Origin: Setaria digitata
Taxonomy: Eukaryota > Nematoda > Chromadorea > Rhabditida > Setariidae
Direction: 5' to 3'
Assembly: GCA_003640385.1 (NCBI GenBank)
Contig: RCAB01000124.1
Location: 1-64,000 of the forward strand
Length of the DNA: 64,000 bases
Shown here: positions 13,492 to 26,165 of the stretch, one piece after another
Position numbering within the stretch: the stretch's first letter is position 1
How the letters are laid out: each line of letters opens with the position of its first letter
Program-made: the position numbers and the translations under genes
The notes under the pieces: generated by a model
The model's input: only the letters and a program-made list of their open reading frames with translations
Databases searched by the model: none
Told to the model about the DNA's origin: nothing

Positions 13492-14523
13492 ATCGATAAA
13501 TTTCTTTGTAACGTGGGCACATGGAACATCTAGTTACACTGAAATAATCAGATAAACAAACCGTCACAACAGATACCACATAGCCCTATCCACTACAACA
13601 CAGTTTCCGGGATATCTGCAATAATTAGCCATTTTATCTCCCACTGCTGGACAAATCTTCAACATTGAATTACTTAATCATGATAATCAAGTATGTACTC
13701 TAATATTATATACTGCATTTCCATTGACAGGACAAAAAATATACAGCTTTATTATTGAAAATCAAACTTGTTTTAGGTACATGGTTGACGCGTGAAATTG
13801 AGAATCAGGTAGTAGTAAAATTTCCGGCCCGTCTTTCACCTCTATTAAAGCATAGATGCTAAAGAATTTCTAGTCGGCAGCTCAAATTTAACAATAATCA
13901 AAGTACCAGCAATAAAAAAAGAATAATGCCGGAGAATTTGAAAAAAACACTGCGAACAACAATAATATTTAAAGCAACTCAGGCAAGTGACAGACTATGA
14001 AAATCGGTAAATGCAAAAAAAAAAAAAAAAAAAAAAAAAAANATAGAAAGGTGAAAAAAAAAAGAACGACTGGAAGGTAGAGTACAACTGCAGCAGTAAA
14101 ACACCATATATATATACCCTTTATATATATAAAGGGTATAAAAGCTTTACAGAGATTTATAAGAACAATGGCAGCTTCTTCAGCTGAGTATTTCATCTAT
14201 TCAACCTATCAGTAAGGTACAAAGACCCATAAAGTTGTAAGAATAAAATCAACTGAGTTGAATTGTGCAGCACTGCTAATGACGGAAAATTTCAGTCAAA
14301 ACAAAGTTGGAACATCTTACAAAAATACATGAAGATGCTTCAGGAACAGAAAAACACTGCTTCATTGGAGAGCGACATACCAACAAACAAACAGTATAAG
14401 CCGTATAAAGAAAAAAAAGTTTGCTGATAATATCAAGAAAAAGATAAGGTGACAAGTCTCTCCGGCTTCGTCTAAAAAACTGATTTCCAACCAATCTTTT
14501 TTTTCTTTATATAACGGATATCT
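13492..14523. other. Region between two minus-strand genes
   Basis: This is presumed 5' flank of the vezatin-like gene and 3' flank of the ARL6IP5-like gene. A candidate minus-strand first exon starting at ATG 13667 (MLKICPAVGDKMANYC..) could feed the vezatin-like gene, but no donor/acceptor pair fits well. A poly-A run with an N (about 14017-14042) and a 28-bp palindrome are present. Confidence 0.45.
14113..14140. repeat. 28-bp perfect palindrome
   Basis: The sequence from TATACCCTTTATAT onward is identical to its own reverse complement over 28 bp, centred at 14126/14127 on an AT-only core. It could form a cruciform or a hairpin in RNA. It lies between genes, next to a long A-run. Confidence 0.9.
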
Positions 14524-15672
14524 CTACATTTTTAGCTCAATACCACATCGCTCCAGCAAAAACGCCATAGCTGTATTCCTCAAGCCTACTCGTTCCAACT
14601 GATGATTGATTTTAACTTTAAGACTTCTCAGCCGAGTTGATGCGTGTATTAAAACTAATAATAGTGGAAGTGAGAACGTAAAAAGCACTGTTACAACTGG
14701 AACTATCGCATAAACGAAAAAGTAAAACGACAGCAACATAGCACCCAAAGTGATGAATGTGTGTTCGTGACGTGCCTGAAAGAATATAATTAATGGTCTC
14801 ATTAGGATAAATTGTTAGAAAGTGGAAAATTAGAAGTATAAACAGAACCACAAGTAGTTAAAATGAATATGCCACTGGAGTGAAGGTGGTCGAAAGAAGA
14901 TAGAAACAGGCATATTCTACTATTTACTAATCTTAAACTTTCACCTGTACAAATGTAGGAATAGACGAAAGTGAAAAAATGAGCACGGCAGCCATGCATA
15001 TAATAGCAGCCAATCCAATAAAAACATCACGTAATTGTACTGATGCACAAATCAATACGATAATTGACATGAAGGCGAAATAATTTGTTTGGTAATATAA
15101 CAAATTACTCAACATGCGATTATTCCATTTTTGTAAATCACGAAATGGCGGTATCTGCAATCATCTACTGCAGAGTTACAAAAAAAAAAAAAAAAAAATA
15201 GAAGCATTCTGAGAGAAAGCGATATTTTAGATATGGCAGGGTTATATGAACTGAGGTGTTAAGCGGTGATATGAAAAGAAAGGAAAGAAAAGGGCAGAGG
15301 AGACAGGGAATATAAATTAGCTGATAAATATTACACAATATTATTTCCGTCTCAACATAAATTCACGTCTATAAGGTGCCATAAACTTCCTACCATACCC
15401 GTCATTTCCCGTTTCCATTTAAATGGCTTGAAAATTGAATATGTTGGGAATGAAAAATTTATTACCCATTAATTAACTCCTGCAAAAAGCAGAAAAGGCC
15501 AATTCAGCAATTTCCACACCCAAACAGTGACATCCTATCTAACAAATCAAGAAAGATCAGAGTCAACCTCAAATCTTGATCTGTCACAGATGAATTCGCG
15601 AACATTACGGAGCGGTGGCACTTGCACAGAGTTTATGATTTTCCAATTTTCATCTCGTATTACTTGCGTCAT
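14524..15672 (-). CDS. ARL6IP5 / PRAF3 (JWA) family PRA1-domain protein
   Basis: Three minus-strand exons: 15672-15568, 15154-14945 and 14775-14524. They give 188 residues, the same length as human ARL6IP5. The start ATG lies 2 nt after a TTTATTTCAG acceptor, as for a trans-spliced m[14 protein letters not shown].. is followed by [20 protein letters not shown] and [11 protein letters not shown], the hallmark start of the PRA1 domain in this family (..[24 protein letters not shown]..). Four hydrophobic segments follow in two pairs, then [16 protein letters not shown] and [12 protein letters not shown], as in the animal family. These proteins sit in the ER membrane and affect prenylated Rab/Arl trafficking and glutamate-transporter exit from the ER. 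It is on the same strand as the vezatin-like gene, about 1 kb upstream. Confidence 0.93.
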
Positions 15673-17091
15673 TGCTGAAATAAAACTACTTTTTCATCAT
15701 ATCTTTTGGATTATGATTGCAGCAGTTTGGTTAAGTAATAACTTCAGTGGCACCATATTATTAGTACTGAAATAGCTAATACCATCTTTATCCTTTTTTG
15801 ATGGTATACTACATCTTACGATGACTGTTTGAAACACTCTACAGTATAATTCTATTACCCTGAAGCAGTCTAAAATTTCCTACAGCTGGTTTGGATTTTT
15901 CAAGCATCACTAACGAAAATGGCATATTTTTATTCAAGAGCAATCAGAACCTAAAATACTAAAAAATGCTTAATGTCGACAATTATAACATATTGCTTTA
16001 AGTGAAGAATCTTGAAAACAACGATCTCAAAATAGAATAGACACCATGGAAATCTCAAAGTGCGAGAATATCAGCACTAAGGATTTTTCATTCTGTATTG
16101 CGTGGAAACTTTAGATTCTCGGTGAAGCAGTATTCTCCGCTGCTAAATCCATTTCCAAGGAAAATGTAGACAATCTGTTTCAGTAGAAGAGTGGATTTGT
16201 CCCAGTTATATAAAGAAAATCTTATCTTTTACTTTAGTTTCCGACTGTTATGAAAAGTTAAGGTTTTACGAAATACGATAGGAAATAATTCTCTGAAGAA
16301 CGCGTCAAATTTTTTTTTTTTTTATCAAAGATAACATTAATTTACCACACAGAATGGTTTTTTCAAAATAGCTACTCCTCTTTCTCCTAGTAATATTATT
16401 CTTTTCAGGAAATCATCATGTTTATTGTGTATCTCCAGAAATACCACTACAAAAATAACATAATCACGACATTATGAACTATAACGACAATTAACAGTTA
16501 TGAAAGGGAAAAAAATAAGGATAAGATATATTTCCCGGATCTTAGTCAACTTATGGTCACCACATCCGATATATATCGACTTCTAATGCCTCTTTCCTGT
16601 TCAAACAACTTAAACGCTTTGAACTACGCACATCGTGCCTTGATAATGCAAACGACTGCGCTTAACGTTGGGGAGCATCTAGTAGTGACTAGTAGCATTC
16701 AACTTGAGTGAGTACTTTGAAATGTAACCTTCTATAGAGTAACGATAAAGGGCAGTTAGATGGCAGGGAAGGGGGTAGACAAGATAAAACAAACTCTCGG
16801 ATGTCGTCGAGGATCCCCTGTGTAAACAAAACAGGCCGCCATGCACTGACGGTGCATCAATACCAGGATTTAGCTGGTTGATCCCGGCGTTTTTCATAGG
16901 TAGGGAGAGACTGTTTCGTTAAGAGGTGGTTAGGGGGGTGGCAGGTTCGAAATTAGTTCGTTTTTGTTTGTTTCAAGATTTGAGTGAAACGACAAAGTTT
17001 TTAAATGTATTTTAACTTGCTTTACTTGTTGACTTACAGGTTGCTTCGTCAGTTTAATTGTTTATTTGATTTCGGACAGCAGTCGGAAATT
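15673..17091. other. Divergent promoter region between ARL6IP5-like (-) and SEC13 (+)
   Basis: This 1.4-kb region sits between divergently transcribed genes and should contain both promoters. A T-run lies at about 16309-16324. The part nearest SEC13 (16680-16930) is noticeably less AT-rich than its surroundings, as is common near nematode promoters. The open frame at 16679-16897 on the minus strand has no family likeness. No defined binding site is called. Confidence 0.5.
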
Positions 17092-19908
17092 ATGGTTAGT
17101 CTTCCCAATATTACTGAGGCGCACAATGTTATGTCAGTTAGGTACACATTATATTTTATGACCACTTGGTCATAATATTTCGATGATGACTTTCTTCTTC
17201 TTTATTAAAATAACTTTTGTTTCGACTTGTTTATTTCAGGTAACAATTGTGTCGAAACTTGATACAGCTCATCGTCTTACAATTGTAAGTCCATCGTCTA
17301 CACTTCTATCCTTCGCGTATCTGCGTAGAATAGCTTAATGCATAACGTTATTTAATGCTCTCTGTCGTAGTTTTACAACAAAGTTTCGTTACTCTAATAT
17401 GAGGTTTTTGATATGATTTCTTTTGATCACTGGGTAGAATCCTTCTCCCCACCTCATCCAGACATATCCAGATAGGGTTTTATTTGGAAATACTTCATGT
17501 TGTATCTTTTAATAATTACGATTAAATCATATGGGCTGAAATAGTTGCGTCCAACCTGTATGGAGTGAAAGAATTTATTACTAGCGATTCTCGTCTGTAT
17601 CCATTAATTTATTTCTTGTGAGTTCTGTTCGTGTTTTTCTGACCATTAAATTTTTAGCATGATGCTCAAATGAATTATTACGGTACTCGTCTTGCTACTT
17701 GTTCCAGTGATAATTTGATTAAGATATTTGAGGTTCGTTTTGCTTTGTTTTTTCCGAATTGATTTTCTGTTTAAAACTAAGGAAAGTGAGAAGCGTTGGC
17801 TTAGAATTGATTATAGGTGTTTTACAGTCTAGCAGATTATGAAGATTTGTTCTTTAAAATAATTTGTTTCAGTTGAAACCTTCGGGACAGACTTATCCTT
17901 CTGCGGAACTAAATGGTCATACAGGTCCAGTCTGGCAGGTATCTTGGGCCCATCCGAAATTTGACAATGTTCTAGCCTCATGCTCTTATGACAAGTAAGG
18001 AATCAGGTTATACATCCCTATGCTGAATTTCGCCATTAAGGATATGAGTCAATTGATGAACGGAAATTAACATATGTTGCAGGATCCCAGACTTGTTTTC
18101 CTTCAGTTCATTTGTGCATCCTTTTTAACCTTTTGGCTTCTTACATTTCAGTGATTGCAATTTTGTATGAGTTTTCATTCAGATGATCATATTCATTAAC
18201 ATGATTTTCTGTAAACTTTAACAGTAACTATCGCGTTAATGGTTGAACTCACCACTGTCTAGCCTATTGCTTCTTTCCCTTCCAAAATTACTTAAATTAT
18301 AGGCGGGTAATCATTTGGAAAGAAATTTCTGGTAAATGGCAAAGAATTTATGAATGGAACCATCATGATGCAAGTGTTAATTCGATAAGTTGGGCACCTT
18401 ATCAGTTTGGTCTCATTTTAACGTGTGCATCTACTGATGCTACAATATCAGTATTAAGTTTCAGCAAAGCAAAAATTTGGACACATCAGATTATTGCCAA
18501 AGCACATGATCAGGTATTGTAAATATGTGTACTGTTTTACTGTTATTTCAGACCATAGTGAATTAGGATCATGCAGAGATTTTTTATTTTTTATTCTGTT
18601 AAATATATGAAGTTTATGTTATTTAATGAACTTTTTCTGCAGTTTTATAAATCCACATGTTACCTTTGACCATTTGTGGTATTATTGGACATCTATTTAT
18701 CATATAGTATTCTTGATTGTGCTATAGTGTGTGACAGTCAACAAATTTGGTACCTGAAATGAGGGATTTTTAGATGAAGTGTTTTGCATTCATCAAATCT
18801 ATCATATAGCTAGTAACGCCTGGTTCACTGACAACAATTACTTTGATGGTATTCATGTATAAAATGTTTTGCTGGGCAGTTTACCATCATATTGTTTTTA
18901 TTTAGTTCATACAACGTATTTTGTTTCGTTCTAGGGTTGTAATGCAGTCTCCTGGGCTCCAGCAGTGTACTCAACTTCTCTTGTTCACAATGATGGTCCT
19001 CTCATACGTAAACGAATAGTTTCTGGTGGAAATGATAATTTTGTTAAGATATGGAGGTTCGTGAGGCTTTATTAGCATATGTTGTGTTCATACTTTTTCT
19101 GAAAAAAATTTTGAAACGTAGGAAAATTTCTATTAAATTTCAGTTAGGAGAAATATGGTTAGAATAAATATTATATCATTATGAAGTATTAATCTGTTTT
19201 CAGAGAAAAAAAGGATGGAAATTGGGGATTAGAAATCGCTTTGGAAGGGCACACTGATTGGGTACGTGATGTTGCTTGGGCTCCGGTTGCTGCTCATAAC
19301 ATTAACACAATTGCTTCATGTGGGCAGGTATTTTTTGTATGTGTGTTCATTTGATTTTCAAATTTTCCGTCGAGTCAGCAGTCTATTATTTCGCAAAATA
19401 TCATTGTTTTGAAATATTTGGTATGTTAGTTATATCTCTAGGACAGAAAAGCGATCATTTGGCGTTGTTCAAGCGTTGATCAGAGACACTGGACTGCCCA
19501 AGAATTAGCTTTGTTTGATGACATTTTGTGGCACGTTAGTTGGTCTCTCTGTGCTACTGTACTTGCTGTATCTGGTGGCGATAACGAAGTAATGAATGGA
19601 AATTTATTTATTTATATTTTTTTAAGAGTCGATTATTGTTTAATGGGAACTTTTAAGTGATGCTGAACCTTATTTACATTCTATTATATTTTTCAAGGAA
19701 GAGGAAAATTTCCTTCTTACCACAAAGATGAATAGTGTACCCGTTAGCAAAATTTTTGCTTAAAAAAGGAAATTAGATCGATAAGGACTTATATTTTGAG
19801 TTAGCTGTTTTACCACGACACTATCAAATATTCCAATTTCAGATTTCATTATGGAAGGAAAATGTCCAAAATGAATGGGTGCGTATTTCTGAATCAGAAG
19901 AGAAATGA
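17092..19908 (+). CDS. sec-13: SEC13, COPII coat and nuclear pore beta-propeller
   Basis: Nine exons: 17092-17094, 17240-17284, 17658-17732, 17873-17994, 18303-18513, 18935-19056, 19204-19327, 19442-19588, 19843-19908. They encode 304 residues. The first exon carries only the ATG, and the next begins [15 protein letters not shown]. Six WD-type blades are visible: [92 protein letters not shown] and [20 protein letters not shown]. This is the standard SEC13 pattern. SEC13 pairs with SEC31 in the outer COPII cage that drives ER export, and with NUP145C/NUP96 in the Y-complex of nuclear pores. Length is normal and no break is seen. Confidence 0.96.
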
Positions 19909-20459
19909 CGTAATCTCGCTTCCATCTTTGTACTGATATTTTTTTGGTTGATAAAAGTTGTGCATCAGCTGGTTGTTTAGTTTAGAGCTTTGATGCATAT
20001 ATTTATTTATTTATTTATTCAATGATCAGTTATGCATGATTTGGTCTTCATGTAATAGGCGGTATCTTGAATTCTTCTGCGAATATTTTTAAAATAAGTG
20101 ACGTTTTTCGTAATTACTATCGCTTCTCCGATGCATTTCTGTTCGGGTGGTTGGAACAGAAAAGGTAAAAGAAATTTTTTGATCGGTGACTTCGCTTTTC
20201 TCAACTGTTTCAAAAAAAAATTTAGTTTCCTGATTCTTACGCTGACTTATATGTTCGCTAAAAAAGATACCCCGACACCTTGTTTTCTATATTCCATTAT
20301 CAAATATTCTCAACAACTCTCGACAATCCGTTAAGTTCATTATTCGAAATGCTGGCAATTATTTTATTATTCCTAGGACTTTTAGGACTCAGAAGAGTAA
20401 CACGTGCAATTGTTCTGCATTCAGAAGCAGCTCGATTTCGTATATGCAAGTTCGTTAAA
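19909..20459. other. Spacer between SEC13 and MCTS1
   Basis: This 551-bp gap joins two genes on the same strand. It has a (TTTA)n run at about 19999-20019. Open frames at 20098-20334 and 20280-20558 have no splice or family support, and the latter merely overlaps the MCTS1 start in another frame. The short same-strand spacing would allow a nematode operon, but no spliced-leader evidence is visible from sequence alone. Confidence 0.5.
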
Positions 20460-21958
20460 ATGTTTAGGAAATTCGACGAGAAAGATGATATAATTGGTAC
20501 TCAGCAGCTGAAGTCGTCAGCCCAGGTTCAGTTTGATGCTGTTCAATTCATTTCATAGCCTAGCAATGCAATTGAGTCACCGAATTTTTCAAATGATATT
20601 TCAGATTTCGCGCACTTCAGTTCGTTACCCTAGGGCAAGCGTCACATCTCAATTTAGTTCATTGTTTGTGTCAGGCTGTCTTATCGTTTCTGGAACCAGA
20701 TATGCCTGTTTTCGTTCCTTTCAATGCCTTATCACATTTCAGAAATCAATACGATCAAAAATACTGGAACAGTTGCCATTATTGGATGATTATATTAACG
20801 ATATATTACCAAAAAAAGACAGCTTTAAATTGATCAAGTGTAAAGGTTTGTTCTCTGTTCATTCAATTTTGAGATTGTGTATAAAACCCTTAAACTTGTG
20901 CACGATTTCCCATTGTTTTTTATCTTGCTATGACTTGTTCTAGTAATCTAATATAGATTTCCAGAACATGTCGAACTAATTGCTGATTGTGATGGAAGGA
21001 TATTGTTTATAAAACCAAGAGATGTACCATATTTTCCTACTCTTCGCCTCCTTCATCAATACCCTTTTATATTACCTCATGAGCAGGTAATGATTTTAAT
21101 GTCTAAAAACTTGGAAAGAGAGATTAAATCCGTGTAATATCCTTTGATTTTCATAATTATTATGATGGTTTTCTTTTTATGATTCAGCATTTTTAAAGTT
21201 AGCGCGTCATCACAGTTTGACAAGTTTGCATATGTCATTTGACATTGTAATGGACAGTCAATTTGGTGGTTTGTGCTCCAGAATTAACCTGTTACTGTGA
21301 TGAGTAGCAGTGTTTTTATTGTAAGGACTCGCAAGCTGGGAATTTTCCGACTTGAAAAGTAAAGTAGCTGGAAGAGACTGTTTGGGTTGCTTTTAGGTCG
21401 ATAAAGGTGCCATCAAGTTTGTCCTCAATGGTTCTCAAATTATGTGTCGTGGTTTAACAAGTCCAGGAGCCAAATTAAATGTAGATGTTCCCAAAGACAG
21501 CGTACGTTTTCTTTTAAATATATTTTTTCGAAAGCACTAAATGTCTGTTGCATAACTTCGCCTCATATTTGAATAAAGCCATCATCTTGAGCTTATGAGC
21601 AGTCGCCAATTCTGTGCCTCCCTCCCGTGGTCGTTAATGTTCATCTTTTACTCCGGATGTTTTACGTACATAATAATTTGCTCGGGTTGTTTCGCGCAAT
21701 TTTGGAAGATGCAAATTAAGATTTTAGGTCGTGGCTCTGATGGCAGAGGGGAAAAAACACGCACTGGCGATAGGTCTAACGAAAATGTCTGCGGAAGAAA
21801 TATTGACAGTAAACAAGGTAAAATTTCCTTACCAGAGAAAAAGCAGTCGAAGGAAATGAGAAACACACCGCTAATCCAGACTAGTTTTTTAGGGTATTGG
21901 CATTGAAAACCTACATCATTTAAACGATGGTCTCTGGAAACTGCAGACGGTTTTATGA
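20460..21958 (+). CDS. mct-1: MCTS1, translation re-initiation factor with PUA domain
   Basis: Six exons: 20460-20525, 20743-20845, 20965-21086, 21397-21501, 21728-21817, 21893-21958. They encode 183 residues, close to the 181-182 of vertebrate MCTS1. It starts [11 protein letters not shown], like MFKKFDEKENV in human. [14 protein letters not shown] and [20 protein letters not shown] follow, then the PUA domain with [20 protein letters not shown] and [14 protein letters not shown], ending [21 protein letters not shown]1 binds DENR. The pair acts on 40S ribosomes to release or deliver tRNA during recycling and re-initiation after short upstream ORFs. Introns are 82-310 bp. No missing block is seen. 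The symbol follows the family name and is not checked against nematode nomenclature. Confidence 0.96.
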
Positions 21959-22619
21959 TAATAGTTAGCCCACAAGAGAAAACCCATGCGAAGCTCAGTG
22001 TCCTGTCGTCTACTGTGATCAGTTTGATTGATTGCTATAAGCTAATTCATATTGTAATTCGGTGATATTTAGCTTTATCGTGATAGCAGAAACCATTAAG
22101 TACATTTTAGAAATATCGATGGATTTGTTGTGTGTGGACCCGATTTATAATATATACTTTACTCACAAAACTGAAACTGATTAGTAAAGATGCATAAAGA
22201 TGTACCAAGCTCCATTATTCGTCTTTTTTTCGAACTAAAGATATGTGATATTTTTTCTTTAACACAGTACAGCCCATAAATCCTAATGAAAGCGACTTGC
22301 GTGACAGAGCTCAAGGTTTATTAGTACTGCACAACATTAAAAGTCAGACAGAAGCGTTCAAGAAGTCATACTGCTGCAATATGGCCTCAGCGAAGATTCG
22401 CTAACAGTGCTGCGACTATTGCTAATAATCTTAATTCGGGAAACAGGATGTAGCTGTCCAAAAACCTTCACTTTTACGTAGGATGGTGAGCCAATCTTTG
22501 GTAACAACCGTGGATTAGACTAGAAAACAAAAGTTTGAGCAGGGACTTGCCTTCAAACAGATTTTGATAAGAACCTAACGATACGAATATCTTGAAAACT
22601 GCATTGACACAGATTCCAG
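21959..22619. other. Spacer between convergent MCTS1 and Beclin-1 genes
   Basis: This 660-bp stretch has no supported exon and should contain two 3' UTRs. Nothing structured was seen in it. Confidence 0.55.
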
Positions 22620-25047
22620 TTAGGAAAAGGCTATTTCACTTCGCAGTATTTTCGAATGTACAACGTAAGAAATTGCCCAACGAAAGTTGATCAAAAGACA
22701 TTTCATTGCTTTCGTCCACCTTTCTTCGGCATTGAATTGCATTTTAACGGAATACTCCATTTTGTTGTCCTCAATATGTTCTCTGTACATTCGATGGGGA
22801 AATCGAAACTAAAACTAATTTAAGGTAATACGCTTAAACGACTTCCATCGACAAGCCAGGAAAGAGTGATGTGCTATCAGAGGTTTAACCCATATTGCAT
22901 ATTAAAGCGTAGTAACGAAAGTTCCCACCTCAGTCTACAACAAATACACAGAAAAAAGTTAACAGCGAAAAAAAGTACTCTCAAAATGTGGTAAACTAGC
23001 TATACTCTATTTGTAATGGTGCTTTGTCAATATCTTAATCGCCAATGTACAGGAAGATGCTACTTATTGTATGTGATGAATGTATACACATCAATATGCT
23101 GTTGACTGACTAAAACTGACTCTTCTGCGAGACGGTGGCTGGGCGAAAAAATCGCTGCTAATGAGGAATATTTCTACAGTGAAAATAATACACGGTACAA
23201 ATACCTGAAGAGATGATAAACGAGTTATGACAAAGTATAACATTTTCACCTGAGCACGTTCAATATGCCTCTGCAATTGACAGAAGCATTCCATAAAAGC
23301 ACAAATGCCTTCATCGAATTTCTTTTGTCCAAACGGTTTAAAACCTCCACTCCCAAAAAGTGGCAACTCTGCTCCAGTGTCCAAACACTGGACAAATGAA
23401 TGACTACCAACTGGCACAATGCGATAAAGGGTAAACTGAACTTCGAGACAATCTGCTAAGGTCTGAAATATTGCACCTTAGATTTAAATTTTTAAAACAC
23501 ATAGATGAATGATGGATTGCAAACAGATGTAAATAGCGTCAAACTCTTAAAAACTCGCTTACATTGAGTAACAAAGCCACCTGTCCCCAAGCAGCATTGA
23601 TTTCACTCCATTCAACCTGAGAATGTGGTAGCTGACCAAGACGAAAACCATTAATTGTGCCGAAGCTTCCCTGTTTCCATATGTGAAATGCTGTATTTAA
23701 CACGTTGATTTTTGACAGCCTATCACGCTGACTCTTCAGACAATGCACCTCGGCTTCCAGATCTTGCTCCTTCATTTCCATTTTGATTAACTGCCTTAAT
23801 TCTTCATATTATGAACTGCACAACAGCATCTTGACTATGTTTTGAAACACTGGCTGATCAAGATAAAAAGATATCTTATGGAACTTAGCACCTCCTCATG
23901 ATTTTGCTAATTTCTAAATCTTCCAGTTTTCCAACAGTGGTTCTTTGGTAAAAAAAAAAAAAAAAAAAAAGAAAAAAAAACTTTTGAGTGCAGGAACATA
24001 CAGCATGGGTTGTTGTCATTGTTGAAGGAGAGGAAAGAAATAATGCAGTGGAGAAAATTAAAAGCAAAGAACTATAGTTACGTGATGCACTGTTCTACTT
24101 TATCTTTTAGAATTAAATTCTGCGAAATTTTCTTAATTATAAAAGATGAAAAGGAGACCTGTGGTTGTCACGAAATACTCTCCATAACAACTCCGCAGAT
24201 TCATTCTCAGCATATAACTCATTCCTCTTTTTTTTCAGTTCTGCATCCAATTTAGCCTCTTCAGCTTCCAATTTCTTTGACTCACCGAGCAAAGATGCTT
24301 CTTCATTCTAAAGGATGTACAATGATTTTATAATGTCGCATACTTTGGTCTCGTTTTTATCCATTTAAAGCAAGAGGTCAGCTTGAGGTATAGAATCGAA
24401 ATTCTCGGCATGTAAAACTTCAGTAGTATCAAGGACAAAAATAATTAGATAACCTTCATAGCGACAAGCTTCGCATTTACAATATTAGTATCCATTAAAC
24501 GCGTATCACTCCTTTCTTTTAAAGAGTCAAGCAGTTCACGGTACTGCGCACATTCTTCATCGAGTTCTTTTAAATGCTGATCCATACCCGAAAGTAACTG
24601 CTCCGTACAATCCTGAATTACGTTTCGTAGATAAAATGAAACAGGTTAATACGCAGTAAAAAAAACACAAATTAAATAACCGATCAATCACCTCACACAT
24701 CGGTCCTTTTAAAGCTGAATTTGAATTGCATATTATATCATAAAGATTTCCGGTTGTTGCTGAAGGTCCTTCTTGAAAACAAAGCGCTGAATCATCCTGG
24801 AAAGAAAAAACTTCGACATGTACTATATCCAAACAAAGGAGATTTCAAATTCCACGATACTAGAATTCATGATAAATAAAAATATCAAAAATGGTAGTGC
24901 AGCGGTTATTAGCTAATTTCAGTAAATTAAATGGACTTGCGTATCCATTAAGAATGGATTTTCTTGGTCGTCGAAGCTTTCAAAAACACTTTCATCTAAA
25001 GCCAGCTTATTTTGACAATTGAAACATGTCGGGACGTTGTCACCCAT
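22620..25047 (-). CDS. bec-1: Beclin-1 / ATG6 autophagy protein
   Basis: Seven minus-strand exons: 25047-24937, 24796-24692, 24612-24454, 24307-24179, 23790-23563, 23462-23250, 22808-22620. They give 377 residues, about the size of C. elegans BEC-1. The N terminus has a CFNC pair. NLYDII lies at the BH3 position, followed by KGPMCEDCTEQLL. A coiled coil of about 100 residues comes next. The evolutionarily conserved domain carries [54 protein letters not shown] and [20 protein letters not shown]. Beclin-1 is the VPS34 (class III PI3-kinase) subunit that starts autophagosome formation and endosome maturation. The frame stays open through the donor of exon 6, so intron retention would give a different tail ending near 23091. 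The acceptor of exon 5 (AAGGCAG) is less typical than its neighbours. Confidence 0.95.
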
Positions 25048-26165
25048 CTCAGATCAGTAAATTTGTTTCGGTGAAACTCGAAGGATAGAAATTACATTTG
25101 GTTTGTGTAGATTCTGCAAAAGAAAATGCTGCGTACTCCTAAATAATCAGCAGCACAACACAGCTAACAGTATAGAATTCAAGTTCATTATCATTTCGTC
25201 ATGTTATTTCTGTAATATATTTAGTTACAAGCATTCCTCTCAATATGTTTCCGGTTGTTCAACATGCTCAACCATCGAAGATTACTTTGAGGTAGACAGC
25301 ATCGAACCATAGCAAATAAACTTTATCGATTCCGTACTGCCACAAACAACGTTAATTCGCAAATTCCTCGAAACCATATCACGCCATCTGCCATCGTGGT
25401 GTCACACGACTCTATGTCCTCTCACATTATCCATTTTATTTCGTATTATAGCTAAGTGTGAAAAAAAAGAAACTGTTCACTGAGCTGATTAACGGGTCTA
25501 TAGTTTCTCTTCCGTTTTTTGAGAAATTCTTAACACACCCCAGAGACCTCAGAGAACCCTTAATCACGATCACATTAGAACGGTTATTTTAGCTGTAAAA
25601 ATGAGTGGGTTCTCAAGGCGCTGGTACAGTAATACTAGACGTGTCGTTGTGGCGTGGGTTGGCAGCACTTAGTGGTGTGTAAGACTGTAGTTGCTGTGGT
25701 TGAGTCCTCCACTTGGGCAGTGTCCACTTCATGTTGATTATTTGGTGAATAGGAACTGGGCAAGACACATTACTCAGCAAATAAAACCTGTTAACTTGAA
25801 TTAGATTTGCCAAGGAGGCCAACAGAAGGACAGCAACTGCCACTAGGTGTAGTACAAATCAACGATTCCTAAATGATGGAACCACTTCTTCAAGAGGCGG
25901 TTTCATCATCTCGTAGTAGATATCGTCCTATTATTGGTGTCAGAATATCTCTACCCATGGATTTCATAAAAATCCAGAGGAACGATAGAATGCACTTCAC
26001 TGGATGACCGGATATTTATGGTATATTTCCTGAACAATATGCTTTTTTCATGATTTCTGTATGCGTGATTTTTGTCCCGAAGATTTGCTTTTTTCAATGG
26101 ATATATTTTTATGACGTTTTTAGTTTCGAAGCGGTGTAGTGTATAACCGCCAGAGAATTTTCGAG
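25048..26165. other. Divergent promoter region between Beclin-1 (-) and SAR1 (+)
   Basis: This is 1.1 kb between head-to-head genes. A 76-codon minus-strand frame (25613-25843) begins with a hydrophobic stretch but lacks family likeness, splice sites or an obvious leader, so it is not called. Otherwise nothing distinct is seen. Confidence 0.5.

Noticed and set aside
13352..13555. Plus-strand 67-codon ORF
   Set aside because: It is the antisense shadow of the first vezatin-like exon.
16679..16897. Minus-strand 72-codon ORF upstream of SEC13
   Set aside because: No splice partner or family likeness; it lies in a less AT-rich promoter stretch where random frames run longer.
23160..23193. Exon in Beclin-1 reading VFVPCIIFT
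   Set aside because: At first sight it resembled the FCLPYRM motif, but the true motif (FRFPHRM followed by the [13 protein letters not shown] block) lies at 22808-22620 and splices in phase.
25613..25843. Minus-strand 76-codon ORF with a signal-peptide-like start
   Set aside because: It is isolated between two divergent promoters with no homology, and its tail is low-complexity.
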